From Microbulbifer taiwanensis (GTDB taxonomy: Bacteria; Pseudomonadota; Gammaproteobacteria; Pseudomonadales; Cellvibrionaceae), in assembly GCF_014904815.1 (NCBI RefSeq), contig NZ_JACZFR010000067.1:1-36947 (forward strand): a DNA stretch of 36,947 nt, read 5' to 3'. Made by a program: the position numbers and the translations under genes. Shown piece after piece: positions 25,570-36,361 of the stretch. A model generated the notes under the pieces. It did not search any database, was not told the origin of the DNA, and saw only the letters and a program-made list of their open reading frames with translations. Position 1 is the stretch's first letter. Each line of letters opens with the position of its first letter.

Positions 25570-26916
25570 TTAGCGACGACCGTAGCTTTGCAGGTTCGCT
25601 TTTTTCATCATTCCTTCGTACTGGTGGGACAGCATGTGCGACTGCACCTGCGACATAAAGTCCATCACTACCACCACAACGATCAGTAGTGAAGTACCCC
25701 CCAGATAGAAGGGAATATTCAATCCCACTACCAGGAACTGCGGCAGCAGGGATACCGCCGCAATATACACGGCACCCACCAGGGTCAGACGGGTCAGCAC
25801 GCTGTCGATATAGCGCGCCGTCTGCTCACCGGGGCGGATACCGGGCACGTAGGCGCCGGATTTCTTCAGGTTGTCTGCCACTTCGTTCGGGTTGAACATC
25901 AACGCCGTGTAGAAGAAGCAGAAGAAACCGATCAACAGCGCGAACAGAATGATGTTCAGCGGCTGTCCCGGGCCCAGTTGCAGCGCCATCCACTGCAGTA
26001 TCTGCGCACCGATACCCTCACCGCCCTGGCCGAACCACTGCGCCAGGGTGGCCGGGAACAGCAGGATACTGCTGGCGAAAATCACCGGGATAACACCGGC
26101 CATGTTCACCTTCAGCGGCAGGTGACTGGACTGCGCAGCCGGAGCTGCGGAATAGCGCCCGGCCTGCCGGCGTGCGTGGTTGATGGTGATGCGGCGCTGG
26201 CCGCGCTCCATCACCACCACAAAGTACACCACGGCAATGGCGACAAAACCGATGGCCAGCAGCAACAGTATGTGCAGCTCGCCCTGGCGCGCCTGTTCAA
26301 ACGCCTGACCAATCGCACTGGGCAGACCAGCGACAATACCGGCAAAGATCAGCATCGAGATCCCGTTGCCGACACCGCGCTCGGTGATCTGCTCACCCAG
26401 CCACATCATGAACACTGCACCGGTCACCAGCGACGTCACCGCCACGAAGTAGAAGCCGAACGCCGGTTCCGCCGAGTAGGCCAGATTCTGGCCGGCCAGG
26501 CCGAAGGTCATGCCGATACCCTGGATCAGGGCCAGCACCACCGTCAGGTAACGGGTGTACTGGTTGATCTTGCGCCTCCCGGCGTCCCCCTCTTTCTTCA
26601 ATGCTTCCAGAGAGGGTGTCACCGCGGTCATCAACTGCATGATGATGGACGCGGAGATGTAGGGCATGATGCCCAGCGCCAGAATACTCATGCGCTCCAG
26701 AGCACCGCCGGAGAACATGTTGAACAGCCCCAGGATGGTACCCTGGTTCTGGTTAAACAGGTTCGACAGCTTTTCCGGGTCTATACCGGGCACCGGAATA
26801 TGTGTTCCAACGCGATACACAAGCAGCGCGAGGAGCAGAAAACGAAGGCGAGCCCAAAGCTCGCCCAATCCCTTGCTGTTGCCCAGGGGATTTACACCGG
26901 GTCCTGGTCGTGCCAT
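25570..26916 (-). CDS. secY: Protein translocase subunit SecY
   Basis: A 448-residue inner-membrane protein with ten membrane segments, the central pore of the SecYEG channel. Conserved blocks include [14 protein letters not shown] (segment 1 and plug region), [56 protein letters not shown] and the C-terminal [10 protein letters not shown] and [12 protein letters not shown] loops that contact SecA and the ribosome. Length matches the gammaproteobacterial form. It lies 11 bases after rplO within the spc cluster. Confidence 0.98.
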   Translation of the reverse strand: MARPGPGVNPLGNSKGLGELWARLRFLLLALLVYRVGTHIPVPGIDPEKLSNLFNQNQGTILGLFNMFSGGALERMSILALGIMPYISASIIMQLMTAVTPSLEALKKEGDAGRRKINQYTRYLTVVLALIQGIGMTFGLAGQNLAYSAEPAFGFYFVAVTSLVTGAVFMMWLGEQITERGVGNGISMLIFAGIVAGLPSAIGQAFEQARQGELHILLLLAIGFVAIAVVYFVVVMERGQRRITINHARRQAGRYSAAPAAQSSHLPLKVNMAGVIPVIFASSILLFPATLAQWFGQGGEGIGAQILQWMALQLGPGQPLNIILFALLIGFFCFFYTALMFNPNEVADNLKKSGAYVPGIRPGEQTARYIDSVLTRLTLVGAVYIAAVSLLPQFLVVGLNIPFYLGGTSLLIVVVVVMDFMSQVQSHMLSHQYEGMMKKANLQSYGRR

Positions 26917-26927
26917 TGGGGCCTCAA

Positions 26928-27362
26928 TCAGTCTTCTATTTTACCGCCAGCAGCTTCGATGGCCGCTTTCGCACCCTTGGTGACGCCCAGGCCCTTGACG
27001 GTTACCGCCTTGGCCAGCTCGCCGGACAGGAATACTTTGGCGCGTTTAATGTGGCCGCCGATGATATCGGCATTCTTCAGCGCTGCCAAATCAATTACGT
27101 CAGCATCCACCTTGGCCAGCTCCGCCAGGCGCACTTCCGCGGTGAAACGGGAAACGCGCGCGGTGAAACCGTACTTCGGCAGGCGCTTCTGCAGCGGCAT
27201 CTGGCCGCCTTCGAAGCCCGGACGTACAGAGCCACCGGAGCGGGCTTTCTGGCCCTTGTGACCGCGGCCGCCGGTCTTACCCAGGCCGCTACCGATACCG
27301 CGGCCAACGCGCTTGGCGCTGTGCTTGTGGCCTTCTGCGGGAGACAGGTCGTTCAAACGCAT
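26928..27362 (-). CDS. rplO: 50S ribosomal protein L15
   Basis: A 144-residue L15 starting [20 protein letters not shown], then the Gly-rich [22 protein letters not shown] and [18 protein letters not shown] five codons upstream is in frame, but the ATG at 27362 gives the family start and has GAGGGGG six bases before it. That ATG lies one base after the rpmD stop (TAACATG). Confidence 0.97.
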   Translation of the reverse strand: MRLNDLSPAEGHKHSAKRVGRGIGSGLGKTGGRGHKGQKARSGGSVRPGFEGGQMPLQKRLPKYGFTARVSRFTAEVRLAELAKVDADVIDLAALKNADIIGGHIKRAKVFLSGELAKAVTVKGLGVTKGAKAAIEAAGGKIED

Positions 27363-27363
27363 G

Positions 27364-27549
27364 TTATTCCCCCTCAACCTTAACCAGGTAGTTCACTTTG
27401 TTGATCATGCCGCGCACAGAGGGAGTGTCTTCCACTTCCACAGTGTGCCCGATGCGGCGCAGCCCCAGACCGGCAACGCACGCCTGATGGTTTTTCAGGC
27501 GTCCGTGTACGCTCTTGGTCTGGGTGACTTTAATGGTCTTCTTAGCCAT
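27364..27549 (-). CDS. rpmD: 50S ribosomal protein L30
   Basis: A 61-residue L30, the short bacterial form, starting [13 protein letters not shown] and including [21 protein letters not shown]. Its stop is one base from the rplO start, so translation of the two is probably coupled. It follows rpsE by 38 bases. Confidence 0.97.
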   Translation of the reverse strand: MAKKTIKVTQTKSVHGRLKNHQACVAGLGLRRIGHTVEVEDTPSVRGMINKVNYLVKVEGE

Positions 27550-27587
27550 GGTCTTAACCCACCAATAACCTTTGATCCGAGCCGCAA

Positions 27588-28094
27588 TCAGCCCAGGATT
27601 TCTTCGACTGATTTACCGCGTTTGGCCGCGACATCTTCCGGGCTCTGCATCTGCTCCAGAGCGGTGAAAGTTGCGCGCACTACGTTCACCGGGTTGGTGG
27701 AGCCGTAGCACTTGGCCAGTACGTTGTGCACACCGGCCATTTCCAGGACGGAGCGCATGGCGCCGCCGGCGATAACGCCGGTACCCTGGGAAGCGGGCTG
27801 CATGTAAACCTTGGAACCGCCGTGGCGACCGTTGGTGGCGTACTGAATGGTGTCACCATTCAGGTCCACCTGGATCATATTGCGACGCGCGGCTTCCATC
27901 GCCTTCTGGATGGCAACCGGCACTTCGCGCGCCTTGCCACGACCGAAGCCGACGCGGCCGTTGCCGTCGCCAACTACCGTCAGTGCGGTAAAGGCGAAGA
28001 TACGACCACCTTTAACAGTCTTGGCAACGCGATTGACCTGGACCAGCTTCTCCTGCAGGCCTTCGTCGTTGCTTTTCTCTTTCTCTCTAGCCAT
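27588..28094 (-). CDS. rpsE: 30S ribosomal protein S5
   Basis: A 168-residue S5 with the N-terminal double-stranded RNA-binding fold ([33 protein letters not shown]) and a C-terminal half with [21 protein letters not shown]5 helps keep decoding accurate at the mRNA entry. It lies 10 bases after rplR. Confidence 0.98.
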   Translation of the reverse strand: MAREKEKSNDEGLQEKLVQVNRVAKTVKGGRIFAFTALTVVGDGNGRVGFGRGKAREVPVAIQKAMEAARRNMIQVDLNGDTIQYATNGRHGGSKVYMQPASQGTGVIAGGAMRSVLEMAGVHNVLAKCYGSTNPVNVVRATFTALEQMQSPEDVAAKRGKSVEEILG

Positions 28095-28104
28095 AACTCA
28101 ACCC

Positions 28105-28455
28105 TTAGAATTTCAGACCGGCTTCGCGGGCAGCGTCAGCCAGAGCCTTGACGCGGCCGTGGTATTTAAAACCGCTGCGATCGAAGGCGACTTCCTCAAC
28201 ACCGGCTGCCTTGGCGCGCTCGGCGATCAGCTTGCCGACCGCGCTAGCGGCATCGACGTTACCGGTTTTACCTGCGCGCAGGTCCTTGTCCAGGGTAGAG
28301 GCGGAAGCCAGTACCTTGTTGCTGTCGGCAGACAGGATCTGTGCGTAAATGTGACGCGGCGTGCGGTTCACGGTCAGGCGAACGGCGCCCAGCTCGCGGA
28401 TCTTGGCGCGGGCACGACGTGCACGACGCAAGCGAGATGCTTTCTTAACGTTCAT
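28105..28455 (-). CDS. rplR: 50S ribosomal protein L18
   Basis: A 116-residue L18 that binds 5S rRNA together with L5. The basic N-terminus [19 protein letters not shown], then [14 protein letters not shown], and the C-terminal [20 protein letters not shown] are diagnostic. It lies 13 bases after rplF. Confidence 0.98.
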   Translation of the reverse strand: MNVKKASRLRRARRARAKIRELGAVRLTVNRTPRHIYAQILSADSNKVLASASTLDKDLRAGKTGNVDAASAVGKLIAERAKAAGVEEVAFDRSGFKYHGRVKALADAAREAGLKF

Positions 28456-28468
28456 ATCTATGCCCTAT

Positions 28469-29002
28469 TTACTTCTTCTTGGCCTCTTTGCGATACACGC
28501 GTTCGTCGGCGTAACGGACACCCTTACCTTTGTAGGGCTCCGGCGGACGGAATGCGCGGATCTCGGCGGCCACTTGGCCCAGCAGCTGTTTATTGCTGCT
28601 CTTCAGTACGATTTCAGTCTGGGACGGCGTTTCCGCAGTCACGCCTTCCGGCAGCTGATAATCGATCGGGTGGGAGAAGCCCAGGGTCAGGTTGACGGTT
28701 TTACCGGACGCCTTAGCGCGGTAACCAACACCCAGCAACTGCAGCTTCTTCTCGAAACCCTGGCTGACACCTACCACCATATTGTTGACCAGTGCGCGCG
28801 TAGTACCCGCCAGCGCCTTGGCCTGCTTGGAATTGTTGCGCGCAGCGAAAGTCAGCTGGCTTTCCGCCTCGCTCACTTCCACGTCGCCGTGGATCACCAT
28901 GCTCAGATTACCGTTACCGCCTTTTACGGCGATGTCCTGACCTTTCAGATCAACGGTAACACCTGCGGGGACCTTTACTGGATCATTTGCTACTCGAGAC
29001 AT
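28469..29002 (-). CDS. rplF: 50S ribosomal protein L6
   Basis: A 177-residue L6 with two similar domains. [17 protein letters not shown] marks the first; the second contains [32 protein letters not shown] and the signature [12 protein letters not shown]. It lies near the factor-binding site. It follows rpsH by 12 bases. Confidence 0.98.
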   Translation of the reverse strand: MSRVANDPVKVPAGVTVDLKGQDIAVKGGNGNLSMVIHGDVEVSEAESQLTFAARNNSKQAKALAGTTRALVNNMVVGVSQGFEKKLQLLGVGYRAKASGKTVNLTLGFSHPIDYQLPEGVTAETPSQTEIVLKSSNKQLLGQVAAEIRAFRPPEPYKGKGVRYADERVYRKEAKKK

Positions 29003-29014
29003 ACCAACCCCCGC

Positions 29015-29407
29015 TTAGAATACGGTGCAGAGCACTTCGCCACCGACACCAGCCTGGCGCGCAGCGCGGTCGGTCATCACACCCTGGGAGGTGGAGACGA
29101 TCGCGATACCCAGGCCGCCGCGTACGGTCGGCAGAGCTTTCTTACCAGTGTAAGCGCGCAGGCCCGGACGGGATACGCGGTCCAACTCGGCGATAACCGG
29201 CTTGCCCTGGAAGTATTTCAGGTCAATGGTCAGTTCCGGTTTGGCATTTTCGCTTACGGCGTAGTCAGTGATATAACCTTCGTCTTTCAGGACCTTGGCT
29301 ACAGCCACTTTCAGTTTGGATGAAGGCAGGGTTACTGCCGCCTTTCCGCGCCCCAGGGCATTGCGGATGCGGGTCAGCATATCTGCCAACGGATCTTGCA
29401 TACTCAT
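29015..29407 (-). CDS. rpsH: 30S ribosomal protein S8
   Basis: A 130-residue S8 starting [17 protein letters not shown], with SRPGLRAY and the C-terminal [20 protein letters not shown], which binds helix 21 of 16S rRNA. In E. coli S8 represses the spc operon through a target in rplE mRNA. The ATG at 29407 has GGAG nine bases upstream, which favours it over the Met two codons further in. Confidence 0.98.
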   Translation of the reverse strand: MSMQDPLADMLTRIRNALGRGKAAVTLPSSKLKVAVAKVLKDEGYITDYAVSENAKPELTIDLKYFQGKPVIAELDRVSRPGLRAYTGKKALPTVRGGLGIAIVSTSQGVMTDRAARQAGVGGEVLCTVF

Positions 29408-29432
29408 TTGTTACGACTCCTCAAGTCTGCCT

Positions 29433-29738
29433 TTACCAGCTGGACTTAACCAGACCGGGAACATCACCACGCATGGCTGCTTCGCGAAGCTTGTTACGGC
29501 ACAGGCCGAACTTGCGGTAGACAGCGTGGGGGCGACCAGTGATACGACAGCGACGTTGCTGACGTACCGGGCTTGCATCGCGCGGCAGTTTCTGCAGCTT
29601 GAGTTGAGCCTCCCACTGCTCTTCTTCAGAAGCAGTGGTACTGGCGATGATCGCCTTCAGCTCTGCGCGCTTCTGCGCGTACTTAGCTGCGGTTCGAGCG
29701 CGCTTGTTCTCACGCGCAATCATGGATTTCTTCGCCAT
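29433..29738 (-). CDS. rpsN: 30S ribosomal protein S14
   Basis: A 101-residue S14 of the long, zinc-independent class: [20 protein letters not shown] at the start and [21 protein letters not shown] with [11 protein letters not shown] at the end. It lacks the CxxC-x13-CxxC pattern of the short zinc form. It sits in the 30S head, 9 bases after rplE. Confidence 0.97.
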   Translation of the reverse strand: MAKKSMIARENKRARTAAKYAQKRAELKAIIASTTASEEEQWEAQLKLQKLPRDASPVRQQRRCRITGRPHAVYRKFGLCRNKLREAAMRGDVPGLVKSSW

Positions 29739-29747
29739 GGAATCCTC

Positions 29748-30287
29748 TTAACCCTTGAACGGGAAGTTAAACGCTTTCAGCAGCGCGCGACCTTGGTCGT
29801 CGTTAGCCGCTGTAGTGGTAATACAAATATCCAGGCCGCGAAGCTTGTCTACTTTGTCGTAGTCAATTTCCGGGAAGATGATTTGCTCAGTCACACCCAT
29901 AGAGAAGTTTCCGCGGCCGTCGAACTGTTTCGGGCTGATGCCACGGAAGTCACGGATACGCGGAATAGCGATGTCGACCAGACGCTCCAGGAACTCGTAC
30001 ATGCGCTCACCGCGCAGAGTCACCTTGCAGCCGATCGGCCAACCGTCGCGAATCTTAAAGCCCGCAATAGACTTGCGCGCTTTGGTGATAATGGGTTTTT
30101 GACCGGTAATTGCCGTCATGTCATTAACGGCGTGCTCCAGCACCTTTTTGTCACCAACAGCCTCACCAACACCCATGTTGATGGTGATCTTGGTGATGCG
30201 CGGCACTGCCATCACATTGTCGAGCCCCAGCTCTTCTTTCAGCTTGGGCGCGAGTTCCTTAGTGTAGAGCTCTTTAAGCTTTGCCAT
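29748..30287 (-). CDS. rplE: 50S ribosomal protein L5
   Basis: A 179-residue L5, the family length, starting [54 protein letters not shown] and [19 protein letters not shown] are family blocks. It carries 5S rRNA and contacts P-site tRNA and S13. It lies 31 bases after rplX. Confidence 0.98.
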   Translation of the reverse strand: MAKLKELYTKELAPKLKEELGLDNVMAVPRITKITINMGVGEAVGDKKVLEHAVNDMTAITGQKPIITKARKSIAGFKIRDGWPIGCKVTLRGERMYEFLERLVDIAIPRIRDFRGISPKQFDGRGNFSMGVTEQIIFPEIDYDKVDKLRGLDICITTTAANDDQGRALLKAFNFPFKG

Positions 30288-30318
30288 GATCTACCAACCT
30301 GCTTTTGCGCCTGAAGCC

Positions 30319-30630
30319 TTAGATGGCTTCGCCGCTGGATTTGAAGACGCGAATCTTAGATCCGTCTTCCAGTACTTTAAAGCCCACCCGGTCAGCCTTT
30401 TGGGTATTGGGGTTGAAGATGGCTACGTTGGAAGCCTGGATTGCAGCTTCCTTTTCCACGATGCCACCGGCAACACCCATCTGGGGGTTCGGCTTTTGGT
30501 GTTTCTTGATCATCTGTACGCCGGCAACAATCAGGCGACCGTCGTTCAGTACCTTACGTACTGTACCGCGCTTGCCCTTGTCGCGACCGGCGATAACGAT
30601 CACTTCGTCGTCACGCTTGATCTTGCGCAT
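30319..30630 (-). CDS. rplX: 50S ribosomal protein L24
   Basis: A 103-residue L24 with the KOW motif at its start: [20 protein letters not shown], followed by RGTVRKVL. It is an early assembly initiator of the 50S subunit. It lies 20 bases after rplN. Confidence 0.98.
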   Translation of the reverse strand: MRKIKRDDEVIVIAGRDKGKRGTVRKVLNDGRLIVAGVQMIKKHQKPNPQMGVAGGIVEKEAAIQASNVAIFNPNTQKADRVGFKVLEDGSKIRVFKSSGEAI

Positions 30631-30650
30631 TACTCTTCTCCGCTCGAGGC

Positions 30651-31019
30651 TTAGATAACTTCGGGGGCCAGTGAGATGATCTTCATGAACTTCTCACCGC
30701 GCAGCTCGCGAGTTACCGGGCCAAAAATACGGGTGCCAACCGGCGCATGTTGCTGGTTCAGCAGTACCGCTGCGTTATCGTCAAATTTGATCAGGGAACC
30801 GTCCGCACGGCGCACACCTTTCTTGGTGCGAACCACAACGGCATTCATTACCTGACCCTTCTTCACTTTACCGCGGGGAATGGCTTCCTTAACGGTCACC
30901 TTGATAATGTCGCCCACGCCAGCATAACGACGATGGGAGCCGCCCAGCACCTTGATGCACATGACGCGGCGAGCCCCACTGTTGTCTGCTACTTCTAAGT
31001 AGGATTCCGCTTGAATCAT
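30651..31019 (-). CDS. rplN: 50S ribosomal protein L14
   Basis: A 122-residue L14 starting [20 protein letters not shown], with [17 protein letters not shown] and the C-terminal [20 protein letters not shown]. It lies at the subunit interface. It follows rpsQ by 58 bases, the widest gap in this part of the cluster; this marks the boundary between the S10-type and spc-type gene sets. Confidence 0.98.
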   Translation of the reverse strand: MIQAESYLEVADNSGARRVMCIKVLGGSHRRYAGVGDIIKVTVKEAIPRGKVKKGQVMNAVVVRTKKGVRRADGSLIKFDDNAAVLLNQQHAPVGTRIFGPVTRELRGEKFMKIISLAPEVI

Positions 31020-31077
31020 CGTCTCTCTCCGAAAACCTTTAATCCGGCCTTCAATTCGGTAGTCAATGCGCTAGGGC

Positions 31078-31341
31078 TTAGACCTTCGCCGCACGCTCTA
31101 CAATTTTCTGCAAAGCCCAGGACTTGCTCTTGGACAGCGGACGAGACTCTTCGATTGTTACAACATCACCGATGCCGCAATCGTTGTTCTCATCGTGTGC
31201 CTTGAGCTTGGTGGACTTGCTCACAATTTTGCCGTAGATCGGGTGCTTAACACGGCGCTCGATCAAAACGGTGATGGTTTTGTCCATCTTGTCACTCACG
31301 ACCTTACCGGTCAGAGTACGCTTCAACTGTGCTTCTGCCAT
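31078..31341 (-). CDS. rpsQ: 30S ribosomal protein S17
   Basis: An 87-residue S17 with an OB fold: [39 protein letters not shown] and the signature [18 protein letters not shown]. It binds the 5' domain of 16S rRNA. It starts two bases after the rpmC stop. Confidence 0.98.
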   Translation of the reverse strand: MAEAQLKRTLTGKVVSDKMDKTITVLIERRVKHPIYGKIVSKSTKLKAHDENNDCGIGDVVTIEESRPLSKSKSWALQKIVERAAKV

Positions 31342-31343
31342 GA

Positions 31344-31550
31344 TTAGTTACCTGCGCTCTCTTGTGCCGCCTTTTGGGTCAACACAGTCTTAATGCGAGC
31401 AATGTCGCGACGAGTCTGCTTCAGCAGATGAGTCTGTGTCAGCTGACCGGTGGACTTTTGCATGCGAAGCTTGAATTGAGCCTCAAGCTGGTTCAGGAGT
31501 TCCTGGTTCAGCTCTTCAACTGACTTTTCGCGTAGATCTGCAGTCTTCAT
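31344..31550 (-). CDS. rpmC: 50S ribosomal protein L29
   Basis: A 68-residue, all-helical L29: [19 protein letters not shown], then the conserved [12 protein letters not shown] and [11 protein letters not shown]. It lies at the exit tunnel where chaperones and targeting factors dock. Its ATG overlaps the rplP stop by one base (TAATG), indicating translational coupling. Confidence 0.97.
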   Translation of the reverse strand: MKTADLREKSVEELNQELLNQLEAQFKLRMQKSTGQLTQTHLLKQTRRDIARIKTVLTQKAAQESAGN

Positions 31551-31963
31551 TACATCACCGAACGCTTAACGAAAGTTGTCTTTACAGGCAGCTTGGCTGC
31601 GGCGAGCTCGAAAGCCTCGCGAGCCAGATCTTCGGACACACCCTCCATCTCGTAGAGGACCTTGCCCGGCTGGATCTGAGCCACCCAGTATTCAACGCCA
31701 CCTTTACCTTTACCCATCCGTACTTCGAGGGGTTTGTTGGTAATGGGCTTGTCCGGAAACACGCGAATCCAGATCTTACCGCCACGCTTTACGTGACGAG
31801 TCATTGCGCGACGAGCCGCTTCGATCTGGCGCGCAGTAATGCGACCGCGACCGATGGCCTTGAGGCCAAACTCGCCAAAGCTCACTTTAGAGCCGCGCTG
31901 GGAAAGACCGCGATTACGACCCTTCTGTACCTTGCGGAATTTTGTACGCTTTGGTTGCAGCAT
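31550..31963 (-). CDS. rplP: 50S ribosomal protein L16
   Basis: A 137-residue L16 starting [19 protein letters not shown], with [35 protein letters not shown] and [14 protein letters not shown]. The arginine of the last block is the residue hydroxylated by YcfD in E. coli. It helps set the A-site tRNA. It lies 11 bases after rpsC. Confidence 0.98.
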   Translation of the reverse strand: MLQPKRTKFRKVQKGRNRGLSQRGSKVSFGEFGLKAIGRGRITARQIEAARRAMTRHVKRGGKIWIRVFPDKPITNKPLEVRMGKGKGGVEYWVAQIQPGKVLYEMEGVSEDLAREAFELAAAKLPVKTTFVKRSVM

Positions 31964-31974
31964 CTGCGTACCCC

Positions 31975-32655
31975 TTATTTAGAAGCTTTCTTGCGGGTCT
32001 TCGCCGGCTTCTCATCGGGGATTTCGTCGCCGATGACTTCACCTTTGAAGATCCAGACCTTGATACCGATGATGCCGTAAGTGGTCATGGCTTCAGCGGT
32101 GGCGTAGTCGATATTTGCGCGCAGGGTGTGCAGCGGCACACGACCTTCGCGATACCACTCGGTGCGGGCAATTTCTGCACCACCGAGACGGCCACCTACC
32201 TGAATCTTGATACCTTCGGCACCCTGACGCATAGCGTTCTGCACGGCGCGCTTCATGGCGCGACGGAACATCACACGGCGCTCCAGCTGCTGGGCAACGT
32301 TCTGGCCAACCAGAGCGGCGTCCAGATCCGGCTTGCGCACCTCTTCGATGTCGATGTGCACCGGCACGCCCATCTGCGCGCTGACTTCGTTGCGCAGACG
32401 CTCTACGTCTTCACCTTTTTTACCGATCACAATTCCCGGGCGGGCGGTGTGAATGGTCACACGCGCGGTATTCGCCGGACGCTCGATCTCGATACGGCTC
32501 ACGGAAGCGTGAGCCAGTTTTTTGCGAATAAATTCGCGAACTTTCAGATCCGTGTACAGCTTGTCTGCGTACTCGTCGCTGCCGGCATACCAAACAGAAG
32601 TATGCTTTTTAACGATACCCAGACGAATGCCGGTAGGATGTACTTTTTGTCCCAT
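31975..32655 (-). CDS. rpsC: 30S ribosomal protein S3
   Basis: A 226-residue S3: [20 protein letters not shown] at the start, a type II KH domain with [14 protein letters not shown], and a C-terminal domain with [18 protein letters not shown] and [16 protein letters not shown]. It forms part of the mRNA entry helicase with S4 and S5. The tail is Lys-rich. It lies 19 bases after rplV. Confidence 0.98.
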   Translation of the reverse strand: MGQKVHPTGIRLGIVKKHTSVWYAGSDEYADKLYTDLKVREFIRKKLAHASVSRIEIERPANTARVTIHTARPGIVIGKKGEDVERLRNEVSAQMGVPVHIDIEEVRKPDLDAALVGQNVAQQLERRVMFRRAMKRAVQNAMRQGAEGIKIQVGGRLGGAEIARTEWYREGRVPLHTLRANIDYATAEAMTTYGIIGIKVWIFKGEVIGDEIPDEKPAKTRKKASK

Positions 32656-32674
32656 GGTTTTCTCGCCTGCTCTC

Positions 32675-33007
32675 TTATTTCTCGGCCACTTTCACAGTGA
32701 TGTGACAAGTACGCTTAAGAATGCGATCAGCACGACCCTTGGCGCGCGGCTTAATGCGCTTCATGGTCATACCTTCATCTACGAAAATCGTAGAAACCTT
32801 CAGCTCGTCAACGTCGGCACCTTCGTTGTGCTCGGCGTTGGCAATGGCCGACTCCAGAACCTTCTTGACGATCGCCGCGCCTTTCTTCTGGCTGAACGCC
32901 AGAATATCCAGGGCTTCTTCAACGCCTTTGCCGCGAACCTGATCAGCTACCAGTCGCGCCTTTTGCGCCGACAGACGAGCGCCGCGTAATTTTGCTGCTA
33001 CTTCCAT
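32675..33007 (-). CDS. rplV: 50S ribosomal protein L22
   Basis: A 110-residue L22 with [20 protein letters not shown] near the start and, at the end, the loop and strand region including [20 protein letters not shown], whose beta hairpin lines the exit tunnel and is a site of macrolide resistance changes in other bacteria. It lies 15 bases after rpsS. Confidence 0.98.
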   Translation of the reverse strand: MEVAAKLRGARLSAQKARLVADQVRGKGVEEALDILAFSQKKGAAIVKKVLESAIANAEHNEGADVDELKVSTIFVDEGMTMKRIKPRAKGRADRILKRTCHITVKVAEK

Positions 33008-33022
33008 CGTTATAACCTCGGC

Positions 33023-33301
33023 TTAGCGCTTCTTCGCTTTCTTGTCCGCAGCGTGACCGCGGTAAGTGCGGGTAGCGGCGAACTCGCCCAGCTTGTGACC
33101 AACCATTTCTTCGTTGACCAGGACGGGCACGTGTTGACGACCGTTGTGCACGGCAATCGTCAGTCCAACCATTTCCGGCATAACCATGGAACGGCGGGAC
33201 CAGGTTTTAATCGGTCGACGATCATTGGCTGCGATCGCCGCCTCCACCTTTTTGATCAGGTGCAGATCAATAAAGGGACCTTTCTTTAATGAGCGTGGCA
33301 C
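33023..33301 (-). CDS. rpsS: 30S ribosomal protein S19
   Basis: A 92-residue S19 starting [20 protein letters not shown], with [19 protein letters not shown] and the signature [20 protein letters not shown]. It sits in the head of the 30S subunit with S13. It lies 39 bases after rplB. Confidence 0.98.
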   Translation of the reverse strand: MPRSLKKGPFIDLHLIKKVEAAIAANDRRPIKTWSRRSMVMPEMVGLTIAVHNGRQHVPVLVNEEMVGHKLGEFAATRTYRGHAADKKAKKR

Positions 33302-33340
33302 TGTCGATTCCTCTCTAGCTGCTCAGACATCGTGCGCGGC

Positions 33341-34165
33341 TTACTTGCCGCGGCGACGTACAATCATCTTATCGGTGCGCTTGTTCTTGCGCGTTTTCTT
33401 GCCCTTGGTAGGCACGCCCCACGGAGTAACCGGGTGACGGCCACCAGAGGTACGACCTTCACCACCACCATGCGGGTGATCTACCGGGTTCATCGCCACA
33501 CCGCGAACGGTCGGGCGAACACCGCGCCAGCGCTTGGCACCGGCCTTGCCCAGCTTGCGCAGGCTGTGCTCGGAGTTGCTCACTTCACCCAGGGTGGCGC
33601 GGCACTCGGACAGAACCTTGCGCATCTCGCCGGAACGCAGACGGATGGTTGCGTACTGACCTTCGCGCGCCACCAGCTGCACAGAGGCACCAGCGGAGCG
33701 GGCCAGCTGGGCGCCTTTACCCGGCTTCAGCTCGACACCGTGAATCACGGAGCCCACCGGGATGTTGCGCAGCGGCAGGGTGTTACCCACAGCGATCGGC
33801 GCTGCATCGCCAGACTGCACGGTGGCACCAGCTTTCAGACCTTTCGGCGCAATGATGTAGCGACGCTCACCGTCTGCGTAGCAGACCAGGGCGATGTGCG
33901 CGCTGCGGTTCGGATCGTACTCCAGGCGCTCAACCTTGGCCGGAATACCGTCCTTGTTGCGCTTGAAGTCGACAACGCGGTAGTGCTGCTTGTGACCACC
34001 ACCGATATGACGGGTGGTGATGCGGCCAGCGTTGTTGCGGCCACCGCTTTTGCTTTTGCTCTCTACCAGAGGCGCGTAAGGCGCACCTTTGTGCAGGTCG
34101 GAATTAACAACCTTGACGAGGTGGCGACGGCCGGCAGAGGTCGGTTTTGCTTTTACAATTGCCAT
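33341..34165 (-). CDS. rplB: 50S ribosomal protein L2
   Basis: A 274-residue L2, one of the proteins closest to the peptidyl transferase centre and needed for subunit joining. Family blocks are [36 protein letters not shown] and the C-terminal [14 protein letters not shown] with the functionally important histidine, then [14 protein letters not shown]. It lies 14 bases after rplW. Confidence 0.98.
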   Translation of the reverse strand: MAIVKAKPTSAGRRHLVKVVNSDLHKGAPYAPLVESKSKSGGRNNAGRITTRHIGGGHKQHYRVVDFKRNKDGIPAKVERLEYDPNRSAHIALVCYADGERRYIIAPKGLKAGATVQSGDAAPIAVGNTLPLRNIPVGSVIHGVELKPGKGAQLARSAGASVQLVAREGQYATIRLRSGEMRKVLSECRATLGEVSNSEHSLRKLGKAGAKRWRGVRPTVRGVAMNPVDHPHGGGEGRTSGGRHPVTPWGVPTKGKKTRKNKRTDKMIVRRRGK

Positions 34166-34179
34166 TGTAACTGTCCCCT

Positions 34180-34476
34180 TTACTCAGCAGCTTCAAAGTT
34201 GATGTCGCTGCCTTCGGCCAGGCGAACGTAGGCTTTTTTCCAGTCGTTGCGCTGGCCCATGCCGAAACGCGTGCGCTTGGTTTTGCCTTTTACGTTCACG
34301 GTGCGAACCTGCTCAACGGAAACGTTGAACAGCTTTTCTACCGCGGCTTTGATCTCGGCTTTATCGGCATCGGTGGTCACCTTGAAAACCACTTGATTGG
34401 CGGAATCCGCCAACACAGCAGCCTTTTCGGAAATTACCGGGCCCAGCAGTACTTTGTAGAGTCGCTCTTGGTTCAT
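34180..34476 (-). CDS. rplW: 50S ribosomal protein L23
   Basis: A 98-residue L23: [39 protein letters not shown] and [20 protein letters not shown]. It docks trigger factor and SRP at the exit tunnel in known ribosomes. Its ATG overlaps the rplD stop by four bases (ATGA), so the two are coupled. Confidence 0.98.
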   Translation of the reverse strand: MNQERLYKVLLGPVISEKAAVLADSANQVVFKVTTDADKAEIKAAVEKLFNVSVEQVRTVNVKGKTKRTRFGMGQRNDWKKAYVRLAEGSDINFEAAE

Positions 34477-35087
34477 CCCAGCACCTCTTCAATTTTCTTG
34501 AGTGCAGAAACGGTAACCACGACCTTGTCAAAGCGAATCAGGCTTACCGGATCGATGGCCTGCACGTCGCGAACGTCGATCTTGTGCAGGTTGCGCGCAG
34601 CCAGGTAGAGATTCTCACTCACTTCCTCGGTCACGATCAGCGCATCCGCCAGATCGAACTGAGCCAGCTTGCTCACCAGCTGCTTGGTCTTGGGCGCGTC
34701 CACGTCAAAGGACTCAACCACTACCAGGCGCTCCTGACGGGCCAACTCGGACAGAATGCAGCGCAGTGCGGCACGGTACATCTTCTTGTTCAGCTTGACG
34801 CTGTGATCACGCGGCTCTGCGGCGAAAGTTACACCACCGGAACGCCACAGCGGGCTGCGGATGGTGCCGGCGCGAGCGCGGCCAGTACCTTTCTGACGCC
34901 AGGGCTTCTTGCCGCCACCGGAAACGTCAGCGCGATTCTTTTGCGCCTTGGTACCCTGACGGGCGCCAGCCATGTAGGCCACAACCGCCTGGTGCACCAG
35001 GTCTTGATTGAATTCACGTCCGAAAGTCACTTCAGAGACAGCTACAGTGCCTTTAGCGCCTTCGGGAGTAGCGATATTCAGTTCCAT
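34473..35087 (-). CDS. rplD: 50S ribosomal protein L4
   Basis: A 204-residue L4. [20 protein letters not shown] and the long extension loop [20 protein letters not shown], which reaches the exit tunnel wall, are present. In E. coli L4 also attenuates its own operon through the S10 leader; the leader seen here before rpsJ is short (about 65 bases), so that control may differ. It lies 18 bases after rplC. Confidence 0.98.
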   Translation of the reverse strand: MELNIATPEGAKGTVAVSEVTFGREFNQDLVHQAVVAYMAGARQGTKAQKNRADVSGGGKKPWRQKGTGRARAGTIRSPLWRSGGVTFAAEPRDHSVKLNKKMYRAALRCILSELARQERLVVVESFDVDAPKTKQLVSKLAQFDLADALIVTEEVSENLYLAARNLHKIDVRDVQAIDPVSLIRFDKVVVTVSALKKIEEVLG

Positions 35088-35105
35088 ATCTATTTCCCCT
35101 CAGAC

Positions 35106-35741
35106 TTAGGCTTTTACTGCCGGACGAACGATAACGTCGCCGCCGGGCGCACCGGGAACGGCACCTTTAACCAGCAACAGGTTACGCTCGGCGTCAACAC
35201 GAACCACTTCCAGGTTCTGCACGGTTACGCGCTCGGCACCCATGTGGCCGGCCATCTTCTTGCCTTTCCACACGCGACCAGGAGTCTGGCACTGACCGAT
35301 AGAACCGGGAGCGCGGTGAGACAGGGAGTTACCGTGAGTTGCGTCCTGGGTGCGGAAGTTCCAGCGCTTAACGCCACCCTGGAAGCCTTTACCCTTGGAA
35401 GTGCCGGTTACGTCGATCATCTGACCAGCTTCAAAGCCGGAGACAGTGATTTCAGAACCGATTTCGAAGGCCTCTTCTGTTGCGTCGGTACGCAGCTCGA
35501 AGAGACGAGTGCCGGCCTCGGTGTTGGCCTTGGCGAAGTGGCCCGCTTGGGGCTTGGAGACACGGGAAGCCTTGCGGTTACCCACGGTCACCTGAACCGC
35601 GGCATAGCCGTCAGTTTCCACAGTTTTCACCTGGGTGACGCGATTCGGAGCTACCTCGATAACAGTTACCGGGATAGACGCGCCATCTTCGGTGAAGATG
35701 CGAGTCATGCCGCTCTTGCGGCCGACAATACCTATAGTCAT
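35106..35741 (-). CDS. rplC: 50S ribosomal protein L3
   Basis: A 211-residue L3 starting [20 protein letters not shown]. The central loop contains [32 protein letters not shown]; the glutamine of the QTPG block is the one methylated by PrmB in E. coli. L3 initiates 50S assembly. It lies 110 bases after rpsJ, a somewhat long gap with no clear structure. Confidence 0.98.
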   Translation of the reverse strand: MTIGIVGRKSGMTRIFTEDGASIPVTVIEVAPNRVTQVKTVETDGYAAVQVTVGNRKASRVSKPQAGHFAKANTEAGTRLFELRTDATEEAFEIGSEITVSGFEAGQMIDVTGTSKGKGFQGGVKRWNFRTQDATHGNSLSHRAPGSIGQCQTPGRVWKGKKMAGHMGAERVTVQNLEVVRVDAERNLLLVKGAVPGAPGGDVIVRPAVKA

Positions 35742-35851
35742 CTTTTCAACCTCTCAGTGCACGGGGCTTTAACCCACTGCGGCCGCCCAATTTCAGAGCG
35801 TTACACTACCCAGACCTTTTTCGCCCGGGATTCGGTAGTTAATTGAAAGAG

Positions 35852-36163
35852 TTAGCCGAGACTGATCTGAACCTCAACACCGGCCGCCAGGTCGAGCTTC
35901 ATCAGCGCGTCGACGGTTTTCTCGGTGGGCTCAACAATGTCCAGCAAACGCTTGTGGGTACGAATCTCGTACTGGTCGCGCGCGTCTTTGTTGACGTGCG
36001 GAGAAATCAGCACGGTGTACTTCTCTTTGCGAGTCGGCAGCGGAATGGGACCGCGAACCTGGGCGCCAGTGCGCTTGGCCGTCTCGACGATCTCCTGGGT
36101 AGACGTATCGATCAACTTGTGATCAAACGCCTTCAGGCGAATTCGGATGCGTTGACCCTGCAT
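35852..36163 (-). CDS. rpsJ: 30S ribosomal protein S10
   Basis: A 103-residue S10 starting [19 protein letters not shown], with [39 protein letters not shown] and the end [13 protein letters not shown]. Outside the ribosome, S10 is the NusE subunit of antitermination complexes. A TTG five codons upstream is in frame, but the ATG at 36163 has GGAG nine bases before it and gives the E. coli length. It leads the whole cluster and has a near-consensus promoter upstream; tuf and fusA, often found before rpsJ, are not here. Confidence 0.98.
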   Translation of the reverse strand: MQGQRIRIRLKAFDHKLIDTSTQEIVETAKRTGAQVRGPIPLPTRKEKYTVLISPHVNKDARDQYEIRTHKRLLDIVEPTEKTVDALMKLDLAAGVEVQISLG

Positions 36164-36237
36164 GGAATCAAACTCCAACTTAAAAACTAAAGAACGTCCT
36201 TTTACGCAACCCCGAGGGCGGGCGAAAAGGAGCGCGA

Positions 36238-36266
36238 ATTCTACGGTCGCCAGCCAGCCCTGTCAA
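36238..36266 (-). promoter_or_regulatory. Strong sigma-70 promoter of the S10 cluster
   Basis: On the minus strand TTGACA (36261-36266, perfect), a 17-base spacer and TAGAAT (36238-36243, five of six) stand about 75 bases upstream of the rpsJ ATG. A GC-rich discriminator (TCGCGC) follows the -10 box, a feature of promoters under stringent control. The leader of about 65 bases has only a 4-bp stem CCCG/CGGG. Confidence 0.85.
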
Positions 36267-36361
36267 CAGGCATGGGAACTTAAGTATTGAACCGGCAGCT
36301 GGCGCGAAACACCTCACAGGAAACTACAATGAAATATCGGCAGTCGAATGAGGGGCAAACC

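Noticed and set aside
36164..36178. TTG start extending rpsJ by five residues
   Set aside because: The ATG at 36163 has a well-placed GGAG and gives the conserved S10 N-terminus; the same reasoning removed upstream GTG or TTG starts for rplU, rpsM, rplO and galU.
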